Positions 45,464 to 54,572 are shown, counted from the first letter of the stretch. The stretch: DNA of 64,000 nucleotides from Oleispirillum sp963678075 (GCA_963678075.2 CAXXPK010000003.1:124001-188000), one strand, 5' to 3'. Notes: generated by a model not told the origin, from the letters alone. Numbers and translations are program-made.

Positions 45464-45838
45464 CCGAATTCTTCTGCTTGTTGGGACAAGATACCTCCGG
45501 AACGAAAGATCGGAAAGTCGCCCCGCGCTTCCTCTCCGGATACGATCCCAGGCCTCCCCGGTTGCCGATGCCCGAACCTCGCCCCGCGCGGAGGAAAAAG
45601 GAAGGGGAAAATCGGTGAAGGGGGAAAGGAATAAGTCGGGAAAACGTTGCGAGGGGACTCGGTCCCCTCGCGCACCCCATGACTTTCGCGCTCACCGCAC
45701 CCGGCCCCAACCCCCGCCGCATCGGCGATGGGTTCACGGCGCGATGCGCGAAAAAGGAAATAAAGGGTATGTTCCTGGGGGAGGGCTCGTGGGTTCCGCC
45801 GTTCATGCCCCGAGGAATAAGTGGTACGTTTCCGCTAG
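45464..45838. repeat. gene-free stretch with leader-like repeat C
   Basis: 45510-45690 is the second copy of the leader-like repeat (see 44440-44575), ending in the family 1 hairpin GTTGCGAGGGGACTCGGTCC mirrored by CCCTCGCGCACCCCATGAC (45646-45683). From 45690 to the IS edge at 45838 I see no gene; it may be the remains of sequence removed when IS copy 3 arrived. Confidence 0.6.
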
Positions 45839-46683
45839 GCTCAGGACTCATTAAGGTTCGATCCAGAAGAGGAGGAGTACCGCGATGATGACGGCGGCAA
45901 AGAAGATATCCGCGCATCGGTCATATCGAGTGTGGATACGCCGCCAATCCTTGAGGCGAGCGAAGAGGTTCTCGATCCTATGACGCTGGCGATAGAGGGT
46001 TTTGTCGTAAGCGTACTGGGTTTTGCGATGACGCATTGGCGGGATGCATGTAGCGATCCCTCGCTGTGTCAAAGCCTCTCGAAGGGGATCACCGTCATAG
46101 CCCTTGTCGGCGATCAGGACGTTGGCCTTGGGAAATAGGTCGAGCAACAGCATCGCGCCTTTGTGATCGCTCATTTGCCCCTCGCTGGAGCAGCAGGATG
46201 AGGGGCCTTCCTTGTCCGTCGCAAACCGCATGAAGCTTGGAGTTCAGCCCGCCTTTTGTGCGTCCGATACATCGGGCAAGAGCCCCTTTTTATAGAGGCT
46301 CGCGGCGGTCCGATGAGCTTTCAGGTGGGTTGCATCGATCATCAACCGGTCTGGAGGGCCAGCCTCTCCCGTCAAGGCCGCGAAGATCCGGCTGAACGCC
46401 CCAAGTCGGCTCCAGCGAACGAAACGATTATAGAGGGTTTTGTGGGGGCCATAGACAGGTGGTGCATCTCGCCACCGTAAGCCGTTGCGGATCACATGAA
46501 CGATGCCGCTGATCACTCGCCGATCATCAACCCGCGGCACGCCATGCGATAGCGGGAAATGCGGCTCGGTCTTCGCCAACTGCCTCTCTGACAACCAAAA
46601 CAGATCACTCATGGATGGGGGCCTCCCTCCCATGAGTGAATCAGCCGCCGATCTGCCTGACAATAATTTAATGGGTCCTGAGC
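45839..46683 (-). mobile_element. IS5-family (IS427-like) insertion sequence, copy 3
   Basis: 845 bp, same orientation as copies 1 and 2. One extra G in CTCGCTGGAGCAGC (about 46187) relative to the others. Flanks CTAG on the left and CTGG on the right, the same unmatched pair as copy 2. The vsr gene starts 20 bases to the right. Confidence 0.92.
45851..46612 (-). pseudogene. IS5-family transposase with extra indel (copy 3)
   Basis: First frame from 46612 to the TGA at 46244, with some unique substitutions (e.g. AKTEPHFP for AKIEPHFP). The second frame normally follows a -1 slip, but the single-base insertion near 46187 puts LLLSEGQ out of register with the downstream MSDHKGAMLL block. Full-length transposase would need two shifts, so this copy is probably inactive. 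Confidence 0.75.
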
Positions 46684-46703
46684 CTGGGGGGGGGCGATGA
46701 GAC

Positions 46704-47129
46704 ATGGACACGTTGTCCCGAGAAGAACGTAGCCGCCGTATGTCCCGTGTTTGGGGAAAAGACACGAAGCCCGAAATGGTGGTTCGGCGCATCCTGCACG
46801 GCATGGGATATCGTTATCGGCTGCATCGAAAGGATCTGCCGGGGAAGCCCGATATCGTGTTTATGTCGCGTCGAAAGGTTATCTTCGTGCATGGTTACTT
46901 CTGGCACCGGCATGAGGGGTGTTCGTTGGCGCGGCTTCCCAAAACGCGGCTTGATTTCTGGATGCCAAAACTTGAAGCGAACCGGCTTCGTGACATTAAG
47001 TGCCAGGAGGCCCTTCAACTTGAAGAATGGCAAGTTCTGGTCGTTTGGGAATGCGAGTTAAAGAAACGCAATTTCCCTTTGCTGACCGAGCGTTTGGCGG
47101 CCTTCTTGGGACCAAGCGGCAAGAGGTGA
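46704..47129 (+). CDS. vsr: very short patch repair (Vsr) endonuclease
   Basis: 141-residue mismatch endonuclease that nicks at T:G mismatches arising from deamination of 5-methylcytosine. The family core is complete: MSRVWGKDTKPEMVVRRILHGMGYRYRLH, GKPDIVFMSRRKVIFVHGYFWHRHEGC (catalytic Asp and the zinc/active-site His residues), DFWMPKLEANRLRD. It heads a vsr-methyltransferase-endonuclease cassette with gaps of only a few bases. Codon use is less GC-biased than the housekeeping genes, consistent with transfer. Confidence 0.93.
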   Translation: MDTLSREERSRRMSRVWGKDTKPEMVVRRILHGMGYRYRLHRKDLPGKPDIVFMSRRKVIFVHGYFWHRHEGCSLARLPKTRLDFWMPKLEANRLRDIKCQEALQLEEWQVLVVWECELKKRNFPLLTERLAAFLGPSGKR

Positions 47130-47134
47130 CGTGA

Positions 47135-48351
47135 ATGAAGGCGGTTGAACTGTTCGCGGGTGCGGGAGGGTTGGCGCTGGGCATTGATCTTGCCGGATTT
47201 CATCCGCTCGCTGTCGTCGAGTGGGATCGCTGGGCCTGCGACACTCTCAGGGATAATCAGGAGCGTGGCTATCCATTGGTTCGGGGTTGGCCTCTCCATG
47301 AAGGTGACGTGAGGGAGTTCGATTTTTCTTCCATAAAGGAGAAGGTTGACCTTTTGGCGGGGGGGCCGCCGTGCCAACCGTTTTCGATGGGGGGCAAGCA
47401 TCGCGCCTTCGACGACCGTCGGGACATGTTTCCCGCGACCGTCGGGCCATTCGTCGGCTGCGTCCCCGTGCGTTTATTATCGAGAACGTGAAGGGGCTGA
47501 CTCGCCAAGCCTTCGCCAATTATTACCAATATATCCTTCTCCAATTCGAGTTTCCCGAAGCGTTCAGGAAGCCGGACGAGGACTGGCTGGACCACTTCCT
47601 CCGCCTTCAGGAGGAACATACTTCCCAGCGTCAACGTCCGGGCAAGGGGCTGACCTACAACGTCGTCTCCACTCTTGTGAACGCGGCCAACTACGGTGTT
47701 CCGCAGAAACGAGAGCGCGTGTTCATCGTGGGCTTTCGCGATGATCTGGGCATCAAGTGGTCATTCCCAAAAGCAACGCATTCCCATGACGCCCTTCTTT
47801 ACGACCAGTGGATCACGGGCGAGTACTGGGATCGCCACGAGGTATCGAAAAGGAAGCGCTTCGAACCGCCCACGGGGATCGAAACGCGTGTTCGGAAATT
47901 GCGTGGTTTGAATGAATCGTTGACCGCCTTGCCCTGGATGACTGTTCGGGATGCGTTACGCGGGCTGCCGGACCCCGAACGGGGGGATGGCGGCATCAAG
48001 GACCATAAATTTCAATCGGGGGCACGTTCATACCCCGGACATACTGGCAGTCCCCTTGATCTTCCGGCGAAGACCCTGAAGGCGGGGGACCACGGCGTTC
48101 CGGGCGGAGAGAATATGTTGGTGAAGGACGATGGCGGCGTTCGCTACTTCACGATTCGTGAATCCGCGAGAATACAGACCTTCCCGGACGGGTACGTGTT
48201 TCATGGTTCCTGGACCGAGACGATGCGGCAGTTGGGGAATGCGGTTCCCGTCGCCTTGGCGCATCTTGTTGCCCGAAGCGTGGCCCTAAAGTTGATTGAG
48301 CACGACTTTGAAACACTTCGGCGCTCGACCCCGCGTTTGAGGTTGGCATGA
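47135..48351 (+). pseudogene. C5 DNA cytosine methyltransferase, frameshifted
   Basis: Type II modification enzyme. Frame 1 from the ATG at 47135 has motif I (VELFAGAGGLALGIDLAGF) and motif IV with the catalytic Cys (AGGPPCQPFSMGGKH), and runs off at 47491. Frame 2 resumes near RRLRPRAFIIENVKGLTRQA (motif VI) and contains motif VIII (GVPQKRERVFIVGF), the target-recognition region, and motifs IX-X (ESARIQTFPDGY, QLGNAVPVALAHL). The join lies at about 47437-47455; one base restores a protein of about 405 residues. Loss of M with an intact R would be lethal unless R is inactive, so sequence error should be considered first. Confidence 0.85.
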
Positions 48352-48977
48352 ACGATCAACCCTTCAATCCGCTAGACAAGCGCAATCTCGGGATCAGCGT
48401 TGCCAAGGCCATGCTTGAACAGCCGGTTATTCCCTTGGGAAAGTTGGAGAAGTTCCTCGGGGCGGGAGTGTGCGCGATTTATTACGTTGGTGATTGCTCG
48501 TGCTATGACCTGCTTACTCGGATGAATCGAGAGGGGTGTTTCTCCGCGCCGATCTATGTTGGCAAGGCGATTCCTCCAGGAGGACGCAAGGGGGGAATGC
48601 TTAAGGAGACGAATACCCCGGCCTTGTTCAATCGGCTAATGGATCATCGCGCCAGTATCGAGGCGGCGGAAAATCTCGATCTCCAGGATTTCTTTTGCCG
48701 TCATCTGGTCGTGGACGACATCTGGATTCCGCTTGGGGAAACCCTCCTGATTACCTGGGCGGCTCCGGTCTGGAATAATATCGTTGATGGTTTTGGCAAT
48801 CACGACCCAGGCAAAGGACGACACGCGGGGCTTCGTCCTCGGTGGGATGTTTTGCACCCTGGAAGGGATTGGGCCGCACGATGTCAGAAGCCGAAAGTAA
48901 CGGCAGACGATATTGCGCGGGAAGTTGCTGGTTTTCTCGCGACGAATCCGGTGTTGAAAGCGCCAACGGACATTTAG
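48348..48977 (+). CDS. Eco29kI-like GIY-YIG type II restriction endonuclease
   Basis: 209 residues, overlapping the methyltransferase stop by ATGA. GIY-YIG features typical of Eco29kI are visible: GVCAIYYVGD, then SAPIYVGKAIPPGGRKGG, the catalytic Arg region ALFNRLMDHRASIE, the C-terminal Glu region, and VWNNIVDGFGNHDPGKGR with the conserved Asn. Eco29kI cuts CCGC/GG; whether this homologue shares that site is not known. Intact. Together with vsr and the methyltransferase it forms a compact restriction-modification cassette. Confidence 0.88.
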   Translation: MNDQPFNPLDKRNLGISVAKAMLEQPVIPLGKLEKFLGAGVCAIYYVGDCSCYDLLTRMNREGCFSAPIYVGKAIPPGGRKGGMLKETNTPALFNRLMDHRASIEAAENLDLQDFFCRHLVVDDIWIPLGETLLITWAAPVWNNIVDGFGNHDPGKGRHAGLRPRWDVLHPGRDWAARCQKPKVTADDIAREVAGFLATNPVLKAPTDI

Positions 48978-49137
48978 CCCTTCATCTTCCGTTTGGTCCC
49001 CACGGTCCTGCCACTACCATCCGTGTTGTTGCCGTTAATGGTGGGTCGTGGTTTGTGGGCGGAGAGGGTGACCTTTGCGGTCGTCTCGATAACCTTGGCG
49101 TTTGATGCGGCGGGGGATGATTGCCGCTGAAAAACTC

Positions 49138-49179
49138 ATGGGGAGCGCGAGGGGGCCGAGTCCCCTCGCAACGGTTTTT
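49138..49179 (+). repeat. dispersed hairpin repeat family 1, copy D
   Basis: CATGGGGAGCGCGAGGGGGC facing CGAGTCCCCTCGCAACGGTT; same orientation as copy A (43161-43199) and inverse to B and C. It lies between the restriction gene and ubiV, 27 bases after ubiV's stop on the other strand. The rest of 48978-49205 shows no gene. Confidence 0.65.
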
Positions 49180-49205
49180 CTAAGTCTTAGGGCCCCTTGT
49201 GGCCC

Positions 49206-50111
49206 CTACTCCGCATTCCTATATTTCAGGCCTTCCTGGTCATAGAAGAAGCCGTTGGAATTGGGGGCGCCGTCGATCAGGCCGTCGGTTTCGTCGAGGA
49301 CGTCCGCCGGGTCGGCGGTGCCGTCGATGACGCCACGGAACAGGGCCGCGAGTTTTACGATATCGACATCGTGGGGCGAGAGGCGGAAGCGTTTGACGCC
49401 CATTTTCATCAGCGCCGGGATTTCGGCGGCGAGGTTGGCGACGGTATACGACAGTGTTTGGGTGCCGTTGATGGCGAGGAAGGGTTTGCCGTCCAGGGTA
49501 TCGACCGTCATGCCGTCCGGGTCGCAGGCGCAGACATGGCGGCAATTGTCTTTCGCCAGATTGTGGGCGCGGGCGTGATAGCAGCGCGCCGCGATGGCGA
49601 GAGGCATCCGTCCGAAGGCGAAGGCTTCCACCTCCATCAAGCCGCTTTTCGCCAGCACGGCGGCGGCGGCGCCCGACATTTCCACCGGCAGGCAGATGCG
49701 GTCGGCGCCGTTCGCGGCCAGGGTGGCGAGGGTGCCTTCGTTATAGACGTTCATCATCGGGCCGATCATGTGGGGGCGGCCCTTCAGCATGTCGTCGATG
49801 GCGATGTCGTTGGCTTCGAAATAGAGGCTTTCGTCGGCGACCAGATCCCGCATCGCGGACATTTCGCGGCTGGAGAGGATCAGCGCCTGGGTGGAGAAGA
49901 CGATTTCCTTTCCGGTGGCTTGCAAGCGGTCGATGACCTGGGGCCACAACTCGGCCTGGAAGGGCGCGCGTTTGGCGCAGACCACCTCGCCCAGGACCAC
50001 GGTATCGATGTCGGCCTCGTCGGCGACGCGGAAATACAGATCGCGGCGTTTGTCGTTGCTCCAGTTGAAAAGGAGCGGCCCGAGGGTGAGTTTGGCGGCG
50101 GATGCGGTCAC
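49206..50111 (-). CDS. ubiV: O2-independent ubiquinone hydroxylase subunit UbiV
   Basis: 301-residue U32-peptidase-family protein. With UbiU it hydroxylates the ubiquinone ring without O2, using prephenate as oxygen donor in known systems. The four cysteines that ligate its [4Fe-4S] cluster are present: GEVVCAKR, and C, C, C in ARCYHARAHNLAKDNCRHVC. TIM-barrel blocks GPLLFNWSNDKRRDLY and FRLSPHDVDIVKL are also typical. The start is GTG at 50111. It is the last gene of the copA-ubiT-ubiU-ubiV unit, 12 bases after ubiU. Confidence 0.95.
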   Translation of the reverse strand: MTASAAKLTLGPLLFNWSNDKRRDLYFRVADEADIDTVVLGEVVCAKRAPFQAELWPQVIDRLQATGKEIVFSTQALILSSREMSAMRDLVADESLYFEANDIAIDDMLKGRPHMIGPMMNVYNEGTLATLAANGADRICLPVEMSGAAAAVLAKSGLMEVEAFAFGRMPLAIAARCYHARAHNLAKDNCRHVCACDPDGMTVDTLDGKPFLAINGTQTLSYTVANLAAEIPALMKMGVKRFRLSPHDVDIVKLAALFRGVIDGTADPADVLDETDGLIDGAPNSNGFFYDQEGLKYRNAE

Positions 50112-50123
50112 GGTGGGTCCCTT

Positions 50124-51143
50124 TTAGTGCCAGGCTTTTTTGTAGGCTCCGGCGGTTTCGCGGCCGCCCTCGGTCAAGTCGGCGATTGCCGCCGCGTCGA
50201 TAGTTTCGCCGCGTTCCAGGGCGTCGACCGCGCCACGGAAGGCCTTGACCACCTTTTCGACGTAGGCGCGGCCGCGCTGCCGGCCCTCGATCTTAAGGGC
50301 GGTGACGCCCGCGTCGGCGACTTCGGGCAGCATCGTCAAGAGGTTCAGGCTGACCGGTTCCTCGAACAGATAGCTGGTCTTGTCGTTGGCGGAGAAGCGG
50401 CCCTTGCATAGGGTGGGATAGCCCGCCGGTTCGCCGTCGGCGAAGCGGTTGATGGTGAAGCCGCCCAGTTTGGAGTCCAGTTCGTTGCCGTGCTCCACGT
50501 ATTCGACGTGGCTGGCCGGGGAACAGACGCCGGTCTTGTTGGGCGATTTGCCGGTGACGTAGGACGACAGGCTGCACCGTCCCTCGGCCATCACGCACAG
50601 ACCGCCGAACACGAAGACCTCGGTCTCGACCTCGGTATGGCGGTTGAGTTCCTTGATCTCGGGCAGGGTCAGGACGCGCGGCAGCACCACCCGTTGGAAG
50701 CCGAACTCGCGGGCATAGAAATTGATGCCCTCGGAGGTCGAGGCCGCCGCCTGCACCGACAGATGACGGCGCAGGCCGGGGTGGTTGGCCTTGGCATGGG
50801 CGGCGAGGCCGATGTCGGCCAGGATCACCGCATCGACGCCGATCTTCGCCGCGCCGTCGAGCGCGCGATGCCAGGGGTCCGGGTTTCCGGCGGCGGGGAA
50901 GGTGTTGACCGCCACCAGAACGTTGGCGCCGTGGTCGTGGGCATAGGCGACGCCCTCGGCCAGTTCCGCCCGGTTGAAGTTAAGGCCGGGGAAATTGCGG
51001 GCGTTGGTCTCGTCGCGGAAGCCGCAATAGACGGTGTGCGCCCCGGCATCGACTGCGGTGCGCAGCGCGGCGGGGGTTCCCGCCGGGCAGACCAGTTCCA
51101 GTGTGGCGACGGGGCGGGAAGGGTCGCGGGCGACGCGAGTCAT
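50124..51143 (-). CDS. ubiU: O2-independent ubiquinone hydroxylase subunit UbiU
   Basis: 339-residue U32-family partner of UbiV. N-terminal LELVCPAGTPAALRTAVDAGAHTVYCG is typical. The cluster cysteines appear in FGGLCVMAEGRCSLSSYVTG, KTGVCSPA and YPTLCKGRF. LKIEGRQRGRAYVEKVVKAFR is the C-terminal U32 signature. A GGAGG site precedes the ATG. Complete and apparently functional. Confidence 0.95.
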   Translation of the reverse strand: MTRVARDPSRPVATLELVCPAGTPAALRTAVDAGAHTVYCGFRDETNARNFPGLNFNRAELAEGVAYAHDHGANVLVAVNTFPAAGNPDPWHRALDGAAKIGVDAVILADIGLAAHAKANHPGLRRHLSVQAAASTSEGINFYAREFGFQRVVLPRVLTLPEIKELNRHTEVETEVFVFGGLCVMAEGRCSLSSYVTGKSPNKTGVCSPASHVEYVEHGNELDSKLGGFTINRFADGEPAGYPTLCKGRFSANDKTSYLFEEPVSLNLLTMLPEVADAGVTALKIEGRQRGRAYVEKVVKAFRGAVDALERGETIDAAAIADLTEGGRETAGAYKKAWH

Positions 51144-51188
51144 GCGGAGCCTCCTAGGCGGACGGCCGGCGGGAAATGAGAACGGGTC

Positions 51189-51842
51189 TCAAGTGGGGAC
51201 GGAACGACTGCGCCGCAAGGCCTTTTCCAGCTGGGCGCATCGGGTTTCCAGTTCGTCTATGCGGCGGGCCTGGGCTTCGGCGCGGCGGACCGTGGGGTGC
51301 ACCAGGGCGTCTCTAAACAAGGAGAGGTCGGAGTCGATGCGGGCGTAGGCCGCCAGCAGGCAATCCGCCAGCCCGCGCGCCGAGCCGCTGAACGGCCCGA
51401 AGGCCGAGGAGATGTCGGCCAGGAAATCGACGTCGGCGCCGTCCAGGGCGTTGCGCAGGGCGACCACCGCCTCGGTATCGCCCTCGAAGGTCATGTCGCG
51501 GGTGAAGAACATCGCGTCGCCGTCGATGCTGCCGTCCAACAGCCCGAACAGCACCTTCAACGGTGCGCGGATGGTGGCGTCGGAGGTTTCGTCGGTGTCC
51601 CGGCGCAGCACCGTGACGGCGCCCGCGCCGTCCGCGACGGACAGCAGGAACAGCCAGGGCAGGTCGGTGACGTCGATCAGAAAACGGCGCGGCCCCAAGG
51701 GGCTCAGGCGTTCGAAAATATCGGAGTGGCGGCTTTGCAGGCGGCACGCCAGACGGTCCGCGATCGGTTGCAGCAGCTCCGGCGGAACCGATCGCAGCAG
51801 CAATCCGCCCGCCAGGATGGGGGAAAACGGCGGTGTCGTCAT
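51189..51842 (-). CDS. ubiT: SCP2-domain ubiquinone biosynthesis accessory protein UbiT
   Basis: 217-residue lipid-carrier protein with an SCP2 domain (about residues 30-140: LSPLGPRRFLIDVTDLPWLF, DATIRAPLKVLFGLLDGSIDGDAMFFTRDMTFEGDTEAVVALRNALDG). UbiT holds ubiquinone intermediates for the anaerobic pathway. The C-terminal coiled region (RIDELETRCAQLEKALRR) is family-typical. The ATG at 51842 lies 10 bases after the copA stop, so they are probably co-transcribed; ubiU follows after 45 bases. Confidence 0.92.
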   Translation of the reverse strand: MTTPPFSPILAGGLLLRSVPPELLQPIADRLACRLQSRHSDIFERLSPLGPRRFLIDVTDLPWLFLLSVADGAGAVTVLRRDTDETSDATIRAPLKVLFGLLDGSIDGDAMFFTRDMTFEGDTEAVVALRNALDGADVDFLADISSAFGPFSGSARGLADCLLAAYARIDSDLSLFRDALVHPTVRRAEAQARRIDELETRCAQLEKALRRSRSVPT

Positions 51843-51852
51843 CGTGGTGTCC

Positions 51853-54420
51853 TTAAGGCAAGATCCTGGCAGCGATTTTAGCACGGCGTTTCGGGTTTGT
51901 CCCCCCCTGCGTGATCGTCGGCGCGACGCGGCAGGGGTCATGCGGAGCATCGGGAGTGGCCGTTTCCGGCAACTGCGGCTTCCAGCGGGTGAGCAGGAAG
52001 GCGTTGAAAACGACGCTGACGCTGGAGGCCGCCATCGCGCCGCCCGCCACCGCCGGGCTGAGCAATCCCATCGCCGCCAGCGGCAGGGCGATCAGGTTGT
52101 AGACGAAGGCCAGCGCCAGATTCTGGCAAATCTTCGCCCAGGTCACGCGGCAGACTTCCAGCGCGTTGGCGACCGATACGACATCGGCGCGCAGCAGGGT
52201 GATGTCGGCGCTTTGCATCGCGGCGTCGGCGGCGGTGCCGACTGCGAGGCCGATATCGGCCTCGGCCAGGGCCGGGGCGTCGTTGATGCCGTCGCCGACC
52301 ATGGCGACGCTGCGGCCGATCCGTTGCAGACGGCGGACGATGCGAATCTTGGTTTCCGGCAGGGCGTCGCAGAAGGCGTTCTTTACCCCCAGCGCCTGCG
52401 CCACCACCGCCACCGCCGAATCCGCGTCGCCGGAAACCACGGCGACGGCGATACCGCTGTTCTTCAGCGCCGCGACGGCGCGCCGCGCGTCGGAGCGCAG
52501 GGGGTCGTACACCGACAATCCGCCCAGCAGTCGCCCGTCGGCGGCGACCCAGATCGCCGAACGGCCCTGCATCGCCAGCAGCGGGGCGATCCAGTCGCCG
52601 ACCTCCATGTCGATGCCGTTGTCGTTCATCAGCGGGCGGTTGCCGATCAGAACCGTGGCATGGCCCTCGATCACCGCGCGCACGCCGCGTCCGGGCATCG
52701 CTTCGAACGATTTCAGCGACGACGGCACGATGCCGTAGTTTCCGGCGTACTCCAGAATGGCGCGGCCGAGAGGGTGCTCGTTGCCCTGCTGCGCCGAGGC
52801 GGCGATGGTCAGCAGGCGCGAAATGTCGCCGTCCAGCGCCTCGACCGTAGTGACGAAGGGTTTGCCCTCGGTCAGGGTGCCGGTCTTGTCGAACAGCACG
52901 GTATCGACGCGGTGCGCCTTCTCCAGGCTGTCGATGTCGCGGATTAGAATGCCCGCCCGCGCCGCCGCGCCGGTCCCCGCGACTAGGGCGGTGGGCGCGG
53001 CCAGACCCAACGCGCAGGGGCAGGCAATCACCAGCACCGACACCGCCGCTTCGATCGCCGCCGCGAACGAACCGTCGATCACCAGCCAGGCGAACAGGGT
53101 GAATCCCGCCAGTCCTAGGACCAGCGGCACGAAGGCCGTGGTGACGCGATCAACGAAGCGTTGCAGCGGCACCTTGCGGGCCTGCGCCTCCTCGACCAGG
53201 GCGATGATCCGCGCCAGGGTCGATTCGGCGGCGATGCGTTCGGCTCTTACATGCAGGGTGCCGCCGCCGTTCATGGTGCCGCCGGTCACCGCGTCGCCCA
53301 CCATTTTGTCCTCGGGCAGACCGACGCCGGTGATCATCGAGGCATCCACCGTACTTTCGCCGTGCACGATGACGCCGTCCACCGGAATGCGTTCGTAGGG
53401 CTTGACCACCACCACGTCGCCCACCGCCACGGTGTCGATCGGCTTCGAGACGAAGCCGCCGTCGTGGGCGACGCGGGCGCTTTTCGCGCGCAGTTCCATC
53501 AGGCCGCGAATCGCCCGCGTGGTGCCGTGCTTGACCACCGCTTCCAGCCATTTGCCCAGGCGGACGAAGGCGATGATCGCGGCGGCGGTCTCGAAATAAA
53601 GGTTGCGGCCGTCCGGTCCCACCGCGACCCAGGCGATCACGCTGTACAGAAAGGCCGAGGCGCTGCCCAACACCACCAGAAGGTCCATCGTCGCAGTGCG
53701 GTCGAGGATGGCGCGCCACGCGCCGAAGACATACCGCGCGCCGCCCAGCCCCAGCACCGCCGCCGACAGCAGAAAGGCCCAGGCCTCTCCGAACAGCGGG
53801 TGGTCGCCGACCACCCGCCAGCCGAGGTTCAGCAACAGCGGCACGGTCAGGACCAGGACGATTCCCAGCATCAGGGATTCGGGGCGGTTGGCGCCGGCGC
53901 CGCTGCCGTAGTTGGCGGCGGTTTCGACATCGGCCACCGCGCCGTGTTCGCCCAAGGGCGTCACCCCGTAGCCGGCGCGCCGCACCGCTTGCATCAGGGC
54001 GTCCAAGCGGGGATCGGGGGCGAGCTGGCGTACGTCAGCGCGGTTCAGGACCGGGTTGACCTGGGCTTCGATGACGCCGTCCACCGCTTCCATTGCGTGG
54101 CGGACGCGGGCGACGCAGGCGCTGGAGGTCATGCCGCGAATCGACAGCGGAACCAGGATGTCGTCCACCGAGATCTCCAGCGCTTCCACCTCGCGCACTA
54201 CGTCGGGCAGGGTGGCCCGCGCCGGGTCCAGGGTCAGGGTGACGCCGTCCAGATCGATGGAAACCTCGACCGCGACCACGCCGTCCATGCGGCGCAGGCG
54301 ATTGCGCACCCGTTCCCCCGCCGTCGCGCCGGTCATCCCGGATAATGGCAGCATGACGCGGCGGTAAAGGCCTTGCGGCGGGGGGGCTTCAGGCATCGCT
54401 TCGGGCGGTGGGGCGGACAT
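51853..54420 (-). CDS. P1B-type copper-transporting ATPase with degenerate motifs
   Basis: 855 residues: two N-terminal HMA domains, eight membrane helices, A, P and N domains. The membrane metal site is the Cu+-type IACPCALGLAAP; the phosphorylation site is DKTGTLTEGKP; the hinge is VGDGINDAPALAEADIG; the HP motif is NEHPLGRAI. Changes are striking elsewhere: HMA1 has GMTGATAGER and HMA2 GMTSSACVARV, both losing the CxxC, and the A-domain TGES is TGVG (VDASMITGVGLPEDK), removing the Glu needed for dephosphorylation. It may be impaired although the frame is open. It heads the ubiTUV operon and is divergent from ribB. Start chosen at 54420; 54462 is possible. Confidence 0.9.
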   Translation of the reverse strand: MSAPPPEAMPEAPPPQGLYRRVMLPLSGMTGATAGERVRNRLRRMDGVVAVEVSIDLDGVTLTLDPARATLPDVVREVEALEISVDDILVPLSIRGMTSSACVARVRHAMEAVDGVIEAQVNPVLNRADVRQLAPDPRLDALMQAVRRAGYGVTPLGEHGAVADVETAANYGSGAGANRPESLMLGIVLVLTVPLLLNLGWRVVGDHPLFGEAWAFLLSAAVLGLGGARYVFGAWRAILDRTATMDLLVVLGSASAFLYSVIAWVAVGPDGRNLYFETAAAIIAFVRLGKWLEAVVKHGTTRAIRGLMELRAKSARVAHDGGFVSKPIDTVAVGDVVVVKPYERIPVDGVIVHGESTVDASMITGVGLPEDKMVGDAVTGGTMNGGGTLHVRAERIAAESTLARIIALVEEAQARKVPLQRFVDRVTTAFVPLVLGLAGFTLFAWLVIDGSFAAAIEAAVSVLVIACPCALGLAAPTALVAGTGAAARAGILIRDIDSLEKAHRVDTVLFDKTGTLTEGKPFVTTVEALDGDISRLLTIAASAQQGNEHPLGRAILEYAGNYGIVPSSLKSFEAMPGRGVRAVIEGHATVLIGNRPLMNDNGIDMEVGDWIAPLLAMQGRSAIWVAADGRLLGGLSVYDPLRSDARRAVAALKNSGIAVAVVSGDADSAVAVVAQALGVKNAFCDALPETKIRIVRRLQRIGRSVAMVGDGINDAPALAEADIGLAVGTAADAAMQSADITLLRADVVSVANALEVCRVTWAKICQNLALAFVYNLIALPLAAMGLLSPAVAGGAMAASSVSVVFNAFLLTRWKPQLPETATPDAPHDPCRVAPTITQGGTNPKRRAKIAARILP

Positions 54421-54572
54421 CCGGAAGTGCTCTCCTGTCACGAAAAAGACGAACACGATCAAGACTGTCGCACGCGCGCTCGGGTTCGTCCAGGGGCTGG
54501 GGCTTGACCGGGGGGCGCGTGCGGCGCGATAGTCGGGGCGGTCCCGGCGACGGGGCCACCTTGGATATGCTT

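Noticed and set aside
46704..48977. New defence system in the vsr cassette
   Set aside because: All three genes belong to known families (Vsr, C5 methyltransferase, Eco29kI-type GIY-YIG nuclease) in a known type II arrangement; only the frameshift is unusual.
42975..49180. CRISPR array in the repeat-rich accessory stretch
   Set aside because: The repeats are few, irregularly spaced, in both orientations and form internal hairpins; there are no regular spacers or cas genes.
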